The translations under genes and the position numbers were made by a program. From assembly GCA_902766785.1 (NCBI GenBank), contig CACXEO010000009.1, positions 1 to 48,044 on the forward strand: a stretch of 48,044 nt of DNA, in the 5' to 3' direction. Source of the DNA: Oscillospiraceae bacterium. Its GTDB lineage: Bacteria; Bacillota; Clostridia; Oscillospirales; Ruminococcaceae. The first letter of the stretch is position 1. The number at the start of each line of letters is the position of its first letter. Under the pieces are notes generated by a model that worked only from the letters and a program-made list of their open reading frames with translations, did not search any database and had not been told where the DNA came from. Shown piece after piece: positions 9,117 through 17,598 of the stretch.

Positions 9117-9467
9117 GAACAACAAGATTCTCCCAGCTACCGCAGGCTTTGCATGCGCATGCGGCGTGAGGTTCTTATTCCGACCACAGGGAGCAACAAG
9201 GTTCCGGGGTACCCATTCGCAAACTTTGTTTGCGCAAATGGGTCGGGTTCTTATTGCGAACCATCTCCCAACCCCCGCAGGCCTTACATGCGCATACGGC
9301 GTAAGGTTCTTATTGCGAACAAATGTGAACAACAAGGTTCCGGGGTACCCATTCGCAAACTTTGTTTGCGCAAATGGGTCGGGTTCTTATAACGAGCCAC
9401 CGGTGAGTAACAAGGTTCTCTCAGGCACCGGAAGCTCTGCTTCCGTATGTGCCGTGAGGTTCTTATT
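9117..9467. repeat. Five-unit array of hairpin-forming repeats between araB and araD
   Basis: This 441-nt araB-araD spacer (9022-9462) holds five related units of about 60 nt: 9117-9179, 9194-9255, 9256-9314, 9330-9390 and 9407-9467. Most begin with AACAAG(A/G)TTC and all end with GGTTCTTAT or a close variant, and each encloses its own inverted repeat. Units 2 and 4 are identical over 61 nt (9194-9254 and 9330-9390) and carry a long stem around GCAAAC-TTT-GTTTGC. Units 1 and 3 share CCGCAGGC and CATGCGCAT. Unit 5 has the stem GGCAC-CGGAAGC-TCT-GCTTCCG-TAT-GTGCC and overlaps the araB stop codon. The order is A-B-A-B-C, so a composite of about 136 nt was duplicated. I do not recognise the element; no transposase or convincing ORF lies inside. 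Confidence 0.85.
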
Positions 9468-11136
9468 TTGAGGCGACGACCTCTTTTTTAATATTTTTCA
9501 GCCGTTTCATCACGTCGTTCGCACCGCGGCCAAAATAATCATGAAGCTGTTTGTACTCAGCGAAGAGCTTATCATAGACAGCCACATTTTCCGGATTCGG
9601 CGTATAAACGGTATCTTTAAGCTTACCCATAACATTGCCGGCTTCAAAGATGCTGTCATAGCCTCCGCGGGACTTTCCTGCTGCAACTGCACCGAAGATA
9701 GCGGACCCGAGAGCCGGTCCTTGGGAGCTGCCGGAAATTTTAATTGGCATATTGATAATATCGGCGTAAATCTGCATGGTCATCGGGTCTTTTTCAGCAA
9801 TTCCGCCCGCCGCGTAAAATTCATTGACCGGAACGCCGCTGCTGCGGAAAGTCTCAATGATGGTACGGGTGCCGTAGGCAGTCGCCTCAATAAGAGCACG
9901 GTAGATTTCTTCCGGCTTTGTGAGGAGCGTCATGCCGAGCATGACACCGGTCAGATCGACGTCGACCAGGACAGATCGGTTACCATTCCACCAATCGAGG
10001 GCAACAAGGCCGCTCTCACCCGGGCGAAGCTGCTCCGCTTTTTGGCGGAGGTATTTATGTATATTGATTCCTTTCGCTTTCGCATCCGCTACATACTCCG
10101 CGGAAAGGCAGTTATCAATAAACCAGGCAAAATGGTCGCCCACGCAGCTCTGGCCTGCTTCATATCCATAAAAGCCCGGCAGGATGCCGTCTTCAACCAC
10201 GCCGCACATGCCGGGAACCTGTTTTTCCTCGGTACCAAGCAGCATATGGCAGGTAGACGTTCCCATAATTGCAAGCATTTTTCCCGGGCCGTCAATCTTA
10301 ACAGCCGGAACGCATACGTGGGCGTCAACATTGCCGACCGCGACTGCCGTGCCAACCTTAAGTCCGGTCAGACGGGCTGCCTCTTCAGTGATTTCACCCG
10401 CTTTGGAACCAAGCGGCTTGATGGTGCGGCTGAGTTTTTCGTCGACGACATGTTCCAGCCGTGGGTCAAGCGCCTTAAAGAAGTCGTTGGACGGATAGCC
10501 GTCCCGTTTATGCCAAATTGCTTTATATCCGGCGGTGCAGCTGTTGCGGGTTTTGTTCCCGGTAAGCTGCCAGATCACCCAGTCGGTTGCTTCAATAAAG
10601 CAATCCATAGCTTCATAAATTTCCGGGGATTCATCCAGAATCTGCCAGATTTTCGGGATTACCCACTCGGAAGAAATTTTTCCGCCGTAACGGGAAAGCC
10701 ATTTTTCCCCTCTGGCCTCGGCAATTTCGTTGAGCTTATTCGCCTTATCCTGCGCCGCGTGGTGCTTCCAAAGCTTTACATACGCATGCGGATTCGATTT
10801 ATACTGCTCCAGGAAACAAAGCGGCGTCCCATCCAGCTTGACCGGCATGACGGTACAAGCCGTAAAATCTACGCCCACGCCTATTACATCGTCAGGCGAA
10901 ACATGGGTCTCCGCCAAAACAGCGGGGATGGTATGCGAGAAAACATCCAAATAATCCTGGGGATGTTCCAGCGCCCAGTCCGGGCCTAACGGCGTCCCAT
11001 CCGGAAGCGCCTCATCCATAACCGCATGAGGGTATTCAAATGTACTGCTTGCAAGCTCTTCACCCGTTTGAACATCAACCAGAACTGCTCGTCCGGATAA
11101 GGTACCAAAGTCCACGCCAATTGAGTATTTTCCCAT
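9463..11136 (-). CDS. araB: L-ribulokinase
   Basis: AraB phosphorylates L-ribulose at O5 in L-arabinose breakdown. The 557-residue FGGY kinase starts with the phosphate-binding [15 protein letters not shown], which is characteristic of ribulokinases, and has [51 protein letters not shown] and the C-terminal ATP-site loop [11 protein letters not shown]. Length is close to E. coli AraB (566). Start: ATG at 11136, with AAAGGAAG at good distance; an in-frame codon at 11175 is further upstream without a site. It heads the operon araB-araD-transaldolase; araA (isomerase), transporters and a regulator are not in this window. Its stop codon lies inside the last unit of the repeat array. Confidence 0.93.
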   Translation of the reverse strand: MGKYSIGVDFGTLSGRAVLVDVQTGEELASSTFEYPHAVMDEALPDGTPLGPDWALEHPQDYLDVFSHTIPAVLAETHVSPDDVIGVGVDFTACTVMPVKLDGTPLCFLEQYKSNPHAYVKLWKHHAAQDKANKLNEIAEARGEKWLSRYGGKISSEWVIPKIWQILDESPEIYEAMDCFIEATDWVIWQLTGNKTRNSCTAGYKAIWHKRDGYPSNDFFKALDPRLEHVVDEKLSRTIKPLGSKAGEITEEAARLTGLKVGTAVAVGNVDAHVCVPAVKIDGPGKMLAIMGTSTCHMLLGTEEKQVPGMCGVVEDGILPGFYGYEAGQSCVGDHFAWFIDNCLSAEYVADAKAKGINIHKYLRQKAEQLRPGESGLVALDWWNGNRSVLVDVDLTGVMLGMTLLTKPEEIYRALIEATAYGTRTIIETFRSSGVPVNEFYAAGGIAEKDPMTMQIYADIINMPIKISGSSQGPALGSAIFGAVAAGKSRGGYDSIFEAGNVMGKLKDTVYTPNPENVAVYDKLFAEYKQLHDYFGRGANDVMKRLKNIKKEVVASK

Positions 11137-11214
11137 GATTTTCTTCCTTTCACCAGCCAAAACCGCAAAAAGCAAACCGCATGCGGCGGCCTTTCACCAA
11201 TCATATTCCTTTAC

Positions 11215-11243
11215 ATTTTACACCATATCATGGGGGAAATCAA
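11215..11243 (-). promoter_or_regulatory. Promoter of the araB operon
   Basis: On the minus strand TTGATT, a 17-nt spacer and TAAAAT (also TG one base further upstream of it) lie about 80 nt upstream of araB. The leader contains the palindrome CCGCATGCGG (11178-11187), which echoes the cores of the array downstream of araB. Confidence 0.6.
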
Positions 11244-11284
11244 TACCGTTTCGTCCCCTCGATTCACCTTTTTCAAAGGTCACC

Positions 11285-12844
11285 CTAAAGCATCATCTGT
11301 TCAACATAATGGTCCATAAAAACAGGGTTGGAAGAAAGGTTTACCTCCTGCGCAGCTTCCCTGACCGCTTTTTCCTGTTTTTCCGCATCCCGGTCAAGAA
11401 GCAGGATTGAAGCCCCCGCCCCGGCGCCGTTTCCAATGGAACGGACCTTTTCCTTCAGTTCCGCCGGAAAAAGGCCGATTCCAACAGCAGAATCAACGCT
11501 GATATAAGTTCCAAACCCGCCGGCGAGATAGAGCGCTTCAACCTCCTCCATCTCACATCCGGACTCATGCAACAGAGTTCTGATTCCAGCGGCAACAGCT
11601 GATTTCGCGAGCTGCAACTTACGGATATCCTGTTGGGTGATGAGGACGCCGCTGTCTCCGATTTTCAGCGCGGGGAAGCCGCCGAACTCCGTACCATAGC
11701 GGGCATAGCTTTCCTGTTCCTCATCAATCCGGCCGGTATCGTCGATTAACCCCAGACGTACAAACATGCAGACAGCGTCTATGATCCCAGAACCACAAAT
11801 CCCGGCGGGAACAGCTTCACCGAGAACCGAATAGCGCACCTCGCCGTTTTCTTCCCAAACCTTGCTCACCGCCCCGTCTACCGCCGTCATTCCCATCTGC
11901 ATGCCGGCTCCTTCAAAAGCAGGACCCGCGGCAGTGGAACAGCAGTAAAACCTGTCGCGGTGCCACAGGGCCATTTCCCCGTTGGTACCAAGGTCGAGTA
12001 AAAGAGAAGCCTTTGTTTCTGTCATTCCGCTCGCCAAGATCGAACAGGTGATATCGCCGCCCACATAGGAACTGATGCAGCCCGGCAGGTAAACACGAGC
12101 TGCTGGAGCCGCCTTGAAAAATCCGGGTTTCAACTCATTTCCAAAAAGGCTGACAGGCGTAAACGGATAGACTGCGATCCCGTAAGGGTCAAGCCCTGTC
12201 AGCAGATGGAGCATGGTCGTATTTCCCGCAATTACAATTTCATTAAGTGTTTCCGGGCTGGCTCCAACTGCGGAAAGGGCCTCCTCTATCATCTGGTTGA
12301 GCTGTGAAACAATTGCTTCCTGCAAAGAAGCCAAACCGTTTTCATTGCAGTAGTTAATCCGCGAAATAATGTCCGCACCAAAACCGCGCTGGGCGTTCAT
12401 CCCGCTCCGGACGCAGAAAAGTTCTCCATCCGGAAAACGGTAGAGGTAGACGACAACTGTAGTCGTGCCAATATCGACCGCCAGTCCGTAACCGTCTGTC
12501 CAGCGTGGATTCACCCGATATACTGCCGTTCCCGTTTGAGAAAGGATTGCGCCTCCCTCCTGTCTTTTCTCTAAAATGACCTGGCAATCCCCTTCTATTT
12601 TTGCAAAACAGGCAAGGCGTACTCCATTCCGCCGTTCATTTTCACTTAAAAATTTAAGCTCATCCGGCGTGGGCGCGCTAAACGCACCGGATCCTTTGAC
12701 CTTGCATTTTCCGCAGGTATGGTTTCCTGCGCAGGGCATGGAAAAAGAAAGGCGTTCTTTCTGCAAAAGCTCGGAGAGCAAAACGCCTGATTCCACCTCA
12801 AAAACTTTTATTTTACCGTCAACATGGACCGTGACCTGATTCAA
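11285..12844 (-). CDS. RACo-like reductive activator of corrinoid proteins ([2Fe-2S] ASKHA protein)
   Basis: The family reduces inactive Co(II) corrinoid methyl-transfer proteins back to Co(I), using ATP. The 519-residue protein has an N-terminal plant-type ferredoxin domain with cluster cysteines C38, C44, C47 and C79 (CX5CX2C...C), a linker, then an ASKHA ATPase region with GLAVDIGTTTVVVYLY, IAGNTTMLHLL, LLLDLGTNGEMAL and YLAGGFGTYI, as in DUF4445/RACo proteins. Start: TTG at 12844, with GAGGAGG 6 nt upstream; its TTGA overlaps the stop of a 16-codon ORF. No methyltransferase or corrinoid protein gene is adjacent, so its partner is unknown. A weak hairpin follows the stop codon, then the araB promoter. 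Confidence 0.85.
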   Translation of the reverse strand: MNQVTVHVDGKIKVFEVESGVLLSELLQKERLSFSMPCAGNHTCGKCKVKGSGAFSAPTPDELKFLSENERRNGVRLACFAKIEGDCQVILEKRQEGGAILSQTGTAVYRVNPRWTDGYGLAVDIGTTTVVVYLYRFPDGELFCVRSGMNAQRGFGADIISRINYCNENGLASLQEAIVSQLNQMIEEALSAVGASPETLNEIVIAGNTTMLHLLTGLDPYGIAVYPFTPVSLFGNELKPGFFKAAPAARVYLPGCISSYVGGDITCSILASGMTETKASLLLDLGTNGEMALWHRDRFYCCSTAAGPAFEGAGMQMGMTAVDGAVSKVWEENGEVRYSVLGEAVPAGICGSGIIDAVCMFVRLGLIDDTGRIDEEQESYARYGTEFGGFPALKIGDSGVLITQQDIRKLQLAKSAVAAGIRTLLHESGCEMEEVEALYLAGGFGTYISVDSAVGIGLFPAELKEKVRSIGNGAGAGASILLLDRDAEKQEKAVREAAQEVNLSSNPVFMDHYVEQMML

Positions 12845-12891
12845 ACGTTGACCTCCTCTTTTAATTCCTCTTTCTGGAAATTATTGGCCAT
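12841..12891 (-). CDS. Possible 16-residue leader peptide upstream of the RACo-like gene
   Basis: A short ORF (MANNFQKEELKEEVNV) starts at an ATG preceded by AGGGAG (9 nt) and ends in TGA, which overlaps the TTG start of the RACo-like gene (TTGA). Its last codons carry the GAGGAGG site of the next gene. This is the geometry of translational coupling: ribosomes finishing the leader would restart on the TTG. The peptide is charged and lacks regulatory runs of one amino acid. It could instead be a degenerate tail of a lost gene. I do not recognise it. Confidence 0.4.
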   Translation of the reverse strand: MANNFQKEELKEEVNV

Positions 12892-13040
12892 TGTATTTTC
12901 TCCCTCTTTTGCGTTCATACTTCTAATGGCAGAAACGAAAGACAGGGTAACCTGTTTTAATTTATAGTTTGAATGGTGCTGGCGCGCCTTACCACAACGC
13001 GGCGGTTTGAACGTAAACTAGTAAAAGGGAGCGGGCGGAT

Positions 13041-13811
13041 GTGCTGATTAACAAAGTTGAAATCTGCGGTGTAAATACTGCAAAACTCAAAGTGCTGAAA
13101 GAAAAAGAAAAGATGGAGCTGCTCCAAAAAACGCAGAACGGGGATCAGAAAGCAAGGGAACAGCTTATCAACGGGAACCTGCGGCTGGTTCTGAGCGTTA
13201 TCCAGCGCTTTACCAACCGCGGTGAAAACCTTGACGACCTGTTTCAGGTGGGCTGCATCGGACTGATCAAAGCAATTGACCATTTTGACCTGTCCCATGC
13301 AGTCCGCTTTTCCACCTATGCGGTACCCATGATCCTTGGTGAAATCCGCAGGTACCTGCGGGACAACAACTCGGTGCGGGTGAGCCGCTCCCTCAAAGAC
13401 ATCGCCTACAAGGCCATGCAGGTCAAAGAACGGCTGACTAATGAGACCCAGCGCGAACCTACGGTGGAAGAAATCGCCAAAGAATTAGAGCTTCCCAAGC
13501 ATGAGGTTGTGCTGGCGTTGGAAGCCATTGTAGACCCGGTCTCCCTCAACGAACCGATTTATTCCGACGGCGGGGACACCATCTACGTCATGGACCAGGT
13601 GAGCGACAAAAGCGACGACCATGGCTGGCTCGAGGAAATCGCCCTGAAAGAAGCGATCAGCCGCCTGGCGCCCCGTGAGAAAAGAATACTCTCTCTCCGC
13701 TTTTTCGGCGGAAAAACACAGGTAGAAGTTGCAAACGAAATCGGCATTTCACAGGCGCAGGTTTCAAGACTTGAAAAAAGCGCACTTGACCGGATTAAAG
13801 AACAGATCTGA
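13041..13811 (+). CDS. sigG: RNA polymerase sporulation sigma factor SigG
   Basis: SigG directs late forespore gene expression. The 256-residue product matches known SigG throughout: NKVEICGVNTAKL at the N-terminus, NLRLVLSVIQRF, DDLFQVGCIGLIKAIDHFDLSH (region 2), YAVPMILGEIRRYLRDN, VSRSLKDIAYKA (region 3) and the helix-turn-helix EIGISQAQVSRLEK (region 4). Start: GTG at 13041, with AAAGGGAG about 9 nt upstream. In most relatives sigG follows spoIIGA-sigE directly; here it is on its own, 3.8 kb upstream of spoIIGA with three other genes between. I could not find a convincing SigF/SigG-type promoter in the 150 nt before it. Confidence 0.96.
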   Translation: MLINKVEICGVNTAKLKVLKEKEKMELLQKTQNGDQKAREQLINGNLRLVLSVIQRFTNRGENLDDLFQVGCIGLIKAIDHFDLSHAVRFSTYAVPMILGEIRRYLRDNNSVRVSRSLKDIAYKAMQVKERLTNETQREPTVEEIAKELELPKHEVVLALEAIVDPVSLNEPIYSDGGDTIYVMDQVSDKSDDHGWLEEIALKEAISRLAPREKRILSLRFFGGKTQVEVANEIGISQAQVSRLEKSALDRIKEQI

Positions 13812-13860
13812 CCCGCCTTATTATAACATGGCCTGACTTGATCCGCAATGCAAACAGTAT

Positions 13861-13892
13861 GAAACCGGCCTCCTGTTTAGGAGGCCGGTTTC
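13861..13892 (+). terminator. Terminator after sigG
   Basis: Perfect 13-bp stem GAAACCGGCCTCC / GGAGGCCGGTTTC with a 6-nt loop, 49 nt after sigG. The trailing run is only CCTTTT. It might also serve the convergent HD gene. Confidence 0.75.
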
Positions 13893-13967
13893 ACCTTTTA
13901 TGATAGCTGCCGGGTTATATTAATGTTAATCGGCAAACATAGATACGCCACAAAAATCGCACAATTT

Positions 13968-14474
13968 TCAAGCCCTGCCATCTGTCAGGAACAATTCTTT
14001 AAAATATCGGCTTCCCGCCGAAGTTTCGAAGTTTTTTGCAAGAATTTCCTCTGCTGATTTCTGCATGGAAGGCGTTTCGTAGACATTGACCAGGAAATCC
14101 GCCTCTATAAGAATCCGGTAATCCAGTCCCTCAACCCCCGTATAAACGTGGTGATGGGCAATCAAGAAACAGACACGTTCTGTCAAATCTATTCCCGCCC
14201 CAAGGCTCGCTAGAATTTCTCCGGCAACCGGCGGTCCCTCCAGCTGCTGGTTGACACCGTCTGAATTGCCGTATTTCCGTATACTTTCCCGTATACCGAT
14301 ATCGTGCAGAACAGCAGCGGTTTCCAAAACCTTCTGCTGTTCCGCCGGGAGCCCTTCTTCCTCCCCGATTGCCTTAGCAAAAGCGTAGACCTTGAGCGCG
14401 TGGTGAATTAACCCCGGTTCGCCTGCATTATACCGGATCATTTCACAAATCACCCGGTGCATTGGAATGTTCAT
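13968..14474 (-). CDS. HD-domain phosphohydrolase
   Basis: The 168-residue protein has an HD-superfamily metal site: IHHALKVYAFA (first His), VLHDIGIR (His-Asp pair) and LIAHHHVYTG (later His residues). Such proteins are usually nucleotidases or small phosphohydrolases; the substrate cannot be read from the sequence. It overlaps the upstream AraC-family regulator by 4 nt (ATGA), so the two genes are translated together and the hydrolase may serve the sugar regulon that this regulator controls. No membrane or signal segment is visible. The length is typical of short HD proteins. The catalytic HD pair is intact. Confidence 0.75.
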   Translation of the reverse strand: MNIPMHRVICEMIRYNAGEPGLIHHALKVYAFAKAIGEEEGLPAEQQKVLETAAVLHDIGIRESIRKYGNSDGVNQQLEGPPVAGEILASLGAGIDLTERVCFLIAHHHVYTGVEGLDYRILIEADFLVNVYETPSMQKSAEEILAKNFETSAGSRYFKELFLTDGRA

Positions 14475-15379
14475 GTTTTTCCCTCCTTTTTTTCCGCTAC
14501 CCGTCCCAGATAAAGGCTGCGGTACCGTTTGGGCGTCTGGCCGTAATATTTCTGGAACATCTTAATAAAATAGCTGACGTTGTTAAACCCGGCTTTATAA
14601 CAAATATCTGTTACCGAAAGGTCAGTGCCGGTTAAAAATTCCGCCGCCCGCTTCATCCGGAAAGAATTCATATAGCTGGCGGGGGATGTCCCTGTAACGG
14701 AAACGAAAAATTTATAAAAGTTGTCCTCCCCCATATACAGGCGGTCCGCGAGCTCAGAAATATAAATTTTTCTGGAGTAATTTTCCCCGATATACCGCAG
14801 CACCTCATTAAGCCGCTTTATTTTCTCCCGGTTTTGCCCCACGCCCCCAGATATGGAAAAAGAGAGCTCATCCGCAGAGAAAAAATAGGAAAGCAACTCA
14901 TAAATCAGCGAAAGAGCCCGGAATGAAGACCCTATTTCGAAATTTCCGTAAATTTGAACCAACCGATCTAGACAAGCAGCAACCTCCGGGTAAAACGGGA
15001 TTTCCCGGGAGAGAACCGGCGCTAACACCACCTCACTCGCGGCCAAAGCTTGCAGCTCTTTTTTTACAGAAATATCCGAAGCCGGAAGAAGACTGTCAAT
15101 ATCCACGAGGACAGCGTCCGCCTCGCATGGACCCCCTGGAGACGGATTCCCAAAATGAACCTCTTCCCGGTTGATAATTCCAATCTCACCAGCCGAAAGA
15201 ACCCGCTGCTTTTCATTTACCGTCAGAAACAGGGTTCCTTTCCTCACAAATACAAACTCAATCTCCCTGTGCCAGTTGCAATAGATCATCCTGGCGTATT
15301 CCCAGCTGTTGAGCCTTACAACTGAAAAAGCGCCGCCGCGGTCATCATGGGACTGTTCATATGTATAAACCCGGTTCAA
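14471..15379 (-). CDS. AraC-family transcriptional regulator, probably of the divergent glycosidase gene
   Basis: The protein of about 302 residues has an N-terminal cupin-like effector domain (about 1-160) and a C-terminal double helix-turn-helix: YISELADRLYMGEDNFYKFF and SVTDICYKAGFNNVSYFIKMF, followed by YYGQTPKRYR, the typical end of AraC regulators. Start: TTG at 15379 is chosen because AAAGGTGA ends 5 nt before it; an in-frame GTG at 15388 overlaps that site. It is divergent from the GH63-like gene, with about 107 nt between them carrying a palindrome over the -35 position, so local control is likely. It is translationally coupled to the HD hydrolase. The effector is probably a sugar. 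Confidence 0.85.
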   Translation of the reverse strand: MNRVYTYEQSHDDRGGAFSVVRLNSWEYARMIYCNWHREIEFVFVRKGTLFLTVNEKQRVLSAGEIGIINREEVHFGNPSPGGPCEADAVLVDIDSLLPASDISVKKELQALAASEVVLAPVLSREIPFYPEVAACLDRLVQIYGNFEIGSSFRALSLIYELLSYFFSADELSFSISGGVGQNREKIKRLNEVLRYIGENYSRKIYISELADRLYMGEDNFYKFFVSVTGTSPASYMNSFRMKRAAEFLTGTDLSVTDICYKAGFNNVSYFIKMFQKYYGQTPKRYRSLYLGRVAEKKEGKT

Positions 15380-15415
15380 ACGAATCACCTTTACGAATTC
15401 CTGTTATTTTTTGGC

Positions 15416-15454
15416 GGAATATTGGGAGTATTCCCACAACAACCACATTATAAT
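15416..15454 (+). promoter_or_regulatory. Regulated promoter of the glycosidase gene
   Basis: A perfect TATAAT (15449-15454) has no acceptable -35 box at 17 nt. That position is instead occupied by the inverted repeat GGAATA (15416-15421) and TATTCC (15429-15434). This fits an activator-dependent promoter with an AraC-type site, though AraC sites are more often direct repeats. Confidence 0.5.
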
Positions 15455-15486
15455 GATATTAATATGAAAAGTAAAGGAGCATTTTT

Positions 15487-17361
15487 ATGAAGGCATACGA
15501 ACAGCACAAAAAATCGCTCATGAACGGCTGGCAGACCTGGAACTCACGCAGTGTCCTTTCCCATGTGATGATGCCGGAAGGCCTCGGTATCAACCTTGGG
15601 TTGAAGGACTACAAAGAGCCGGGCTTGCTGGATGCCGCTCTTATTGGCAGCGATGTCGTCTCCGGCCGAAGCAAGGATGTAGAGGCGCAGCCGCACGCAA
15701 TGGCACAAGCCGCTTCTGTCACCCCTTACGCACATGCTTACGACAATTCATTTACCGAGCTGAAACTGGAGTGGTTTGACAATACTCTGAACGTTAAAAC
15801 CGCTTTAGACGGCGGTGACCTTGTCATGCTGGTCACCCCTTTGAAACAGCCCAAAAAGCCTTCTTCCCTGATAGTAAACGGCGTCAGTCTTTGGAACAAA
15901 GGCGGAACGGTTGAAAAAGCGGGTGAAACTCTTCTTTTAAAAAAAGGCGAAAAAGAAATCACTGTATATATGACCGCTCCCGACAACGGAGAGCTGTTTG
16001 TCAATACAACTACCCCTTATTTATCCGCGAGTTTAAGCGAACCTGTCGGCGTCAGCACCGGAAAACCTCGCACAATAGCGGAAATTGAGGCGGCAATCGC
16101 TGTGCAGCAGAAAAAATGGGCCGACAACAAGGCCAAATACGGTGAACTTGCCGAAGCCTATAACGCCATGCAAACCTGCCAGGCATGGGACACCGTCTAC
16201 AACCCGCAGTCCGACGCGCCGATTACAACGGTCAGCCGAATCTGGAATAACAACTGGGGCGGCTATGTTCTTTTCTGCTGGGATACTTATTTTGCAGCTT
16301 TGATGCAGTCAATTGACAACAAGGATCTTGCTTATTGCAACGCAATTGAAATTACCCGTTCTCACACAGACAGAGGATTTGTTCCCAATTATGCGGCGCA
16401 GAATAACTTTAAAAGCTTCGACCGTTCTCAGCCGCCGGTTGGTTCAATGACCTGCTTGATGATGTACAATAAATTTAAAGAAAAATGGTTCTTAGAAGAG
16501 GTTTATGACGACCTGCTTGTCTGGAACCAGTGGTATATTGACAACCGTTCCACTAAACACGGTTTGATGGCTTGGGGAAGCGATCCTTATGAAGGGACAA
16601 CAGGCCATAATCTTGAAGAGCATTACGGTGTTCACGAGCGTTTCGGCGGTGCACTGGAATCCGGTATGGATAACTCTCCTATGTATGACGAGATTCCCTT
16701 CGACAAAGAACGCAATATCCTGCTGCTTGAAGACGTCGGCCTAGTTGGCCTCTATATCAACGATTGTCATTGCCTTGCCGAGATAGCAAAAATTCTTGGC
16801 CATGATGACAAAGCGGCTGAGCTGGAGGCTCGTGCTTCCAAATTAGAAGATAACATGGAAAAGGTTCTCTGGAATGAAGAATTTGGGATGTACCTTAACC
16901 GCAGGGAGGACACGGGCAAATTCGAATACCGCCTTTCCCCCTATCATTTCCATGCTTTATTCAGCCATAAAGTCAGCGAGGAGCACGCCCGCCGCATGAT
17001 GGACGAACATTTTTACAACCCAAAGGAGTTCTGGGGTGAATATATTCTGCCCTCAATTGCGCGCAATGATCCTTCCTTCCCCAAACAGACCTATTGGCAG
17101 GGACGCATTTGGGCGCCGCATAATTTGCTGGTTTATCTTGCTGTCCAAAGATATCCTTTTGACGACGTTAAAGAAGCGCTTGCTGAAAAATCTGAAAATT
17201 TGATTTTAAAAGAATGGCTGGAGCACGGCCACGTTCACGAAAATTACGACCCGGATACCGGCGAGGGCTGCAATAATCCACGCAGCGACCCGTTTTATCA
17301 TTGGGGCGGGTTGTTATCCTTTATTGCACTCCACAAAAAAGGATATTACAATCAAAACTAG
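15487..17361 (+). CDS. GH63-like (MGH1-type) glycoside hydrolase, cytoplasmic
   Basis: The 624-residue protein has an N-terminal beta-rich part (about 1-210) and a C-terminal (alpha/alpha)6 barrel with motifs of the GH63/YgjK and mannosylglycerate-hydrolase-like enzymes: WNNNWGGYVLFCWDTYFAA, ESGMDNSPMYD, YWQGRIWAPHNLLVY and HVHENYDPDTGEGCNNP. By analogy D395 would be the general acid and E585 the general base of an inverting enzyme. There is no signal peptide, so it acts on an imported sugar or glycoside; the substrate is not evident. Start: ATG at 15487 behind AAAGGAGC. It is divergent from an AraC regulator, which probably controls it, and ends at a strong terminator. Confidence 0.78.
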   Translation: MKAYEQHKKSLMNGWQTWNSRSVLSHVMMPEGLGINLGLKDYKEPGLLDAALIGSDVVSGRSKDVEAQPHAMAQAASVTPYAHAYDNSFTELKLEWFDNTLNVKTALDGGDLVMLVTPLKQPKKPSSLIVNGVSLWNKGGTVEKAGETLLLKKGEKEITVYMTAPDNGELFVNTTTPYLSASLSEPVGVSTGKPRTIAEIEAAIAVQQKKWADNKAKYGELAEAYNAMQTCQAWDTVYNPQSDAPITTVSRIWNNNWGGYVLFCWDTYFAALMQSIDNKDLAYCNAIEITRSHTDRGFVPNYAAQNNFKSFDRSQPPVGSMTCLMMYNKFKEKWFLEEVYDDLLVWNQWYIDNRSTKHGLMAWGSDPYEGTTGHNLEEHYGVHERFGGALESGMDNSPMYDEIPFDKERNILLLEDVGLVGLYINDCHCLAEIAKILGHDDKAAELEARASKLEDNMEKVLWNEEFGMYLNRREDTGKFEYRLSPYHFHALFSHKVSEEHARRMMDEHFYNPKEFWGEYILPSIARNDPSFPKQTYWQGRIWAPHNLLVYLAVQRYPFDDVKEALAEKSENLILKEWLEHGHVHENYDPDTGEGCNNPRSDPFYHWGGLLSFIALHKKGYYNQN

Positions 17362-17376
17362 GTTATTATAACGGAT

Positions 17377-17414
17377 AAAAACCGGATTATTTCTCTGGAA
17401 ATAATCCGGTTTTT
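17377..17414 (+). terminator. Terminator after the glycosidase gene
   Basis: Perfect 17-bp stem (17377-17393 with 17398-17414), loop TCTG, ending in a T-run; it starts 15 nt after the stop codon. It insulates the glycosidase from spoIIGA. Confidence 0.9.
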
Positions 17415-17473
17415 CTTTACGTCAAAAAACAATTCGGCGCCACATATTCTATTTATAAACAGCTTGGTAAAAG

Positions 17474-17551
17474 TTGGGACAAAAGTTCCCGCAAACAGAC
17501 AAAAATTTTTACACCGTTCGACAGCATGCCGGTTTGTCCCAATCCTATAAT
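17474..17551 (+). promoter_or_regulatory. Spo0A-dependent spoIIG-type promoter with flanking inverted repeat
   Basis: TTCGACA (17517-17523) is the complement of the Spo0A box TGTCGAA. Its TCGACA part acts as a -35-like element 22 nt before a perfect TATAAT (17546-17551), the same unusual spacing as the Bacillus spoIIG promoter. A perfect 10-bp inverted repeat, TTGGGACAAA (17474-17483) and TTTGTCCCAA (17533-17542), flanks the box, with the right arm ending just before the -10. Confidence 0.65.
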
Positions 17552-17598
17552 AAATAAGCAGGGTTGTTCAGAAAATGCTAAGGGAGGAGGCGGTCTTT

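Noticed and set aside
9117-9467. The repeat array considered as a CRISPR
   Set aside because: Units do not share one constant repeat with unique spacers of fixed size; instead two unit types alternate, each is self-complementary, and no cas genes are near.
12900-13040. SigF/SigG-type promoter before sigG
   Set aside because: I could not find a -35/-10 pair with acceptable match and spacing; TTTGAATG-like elements lack a suitable -10.
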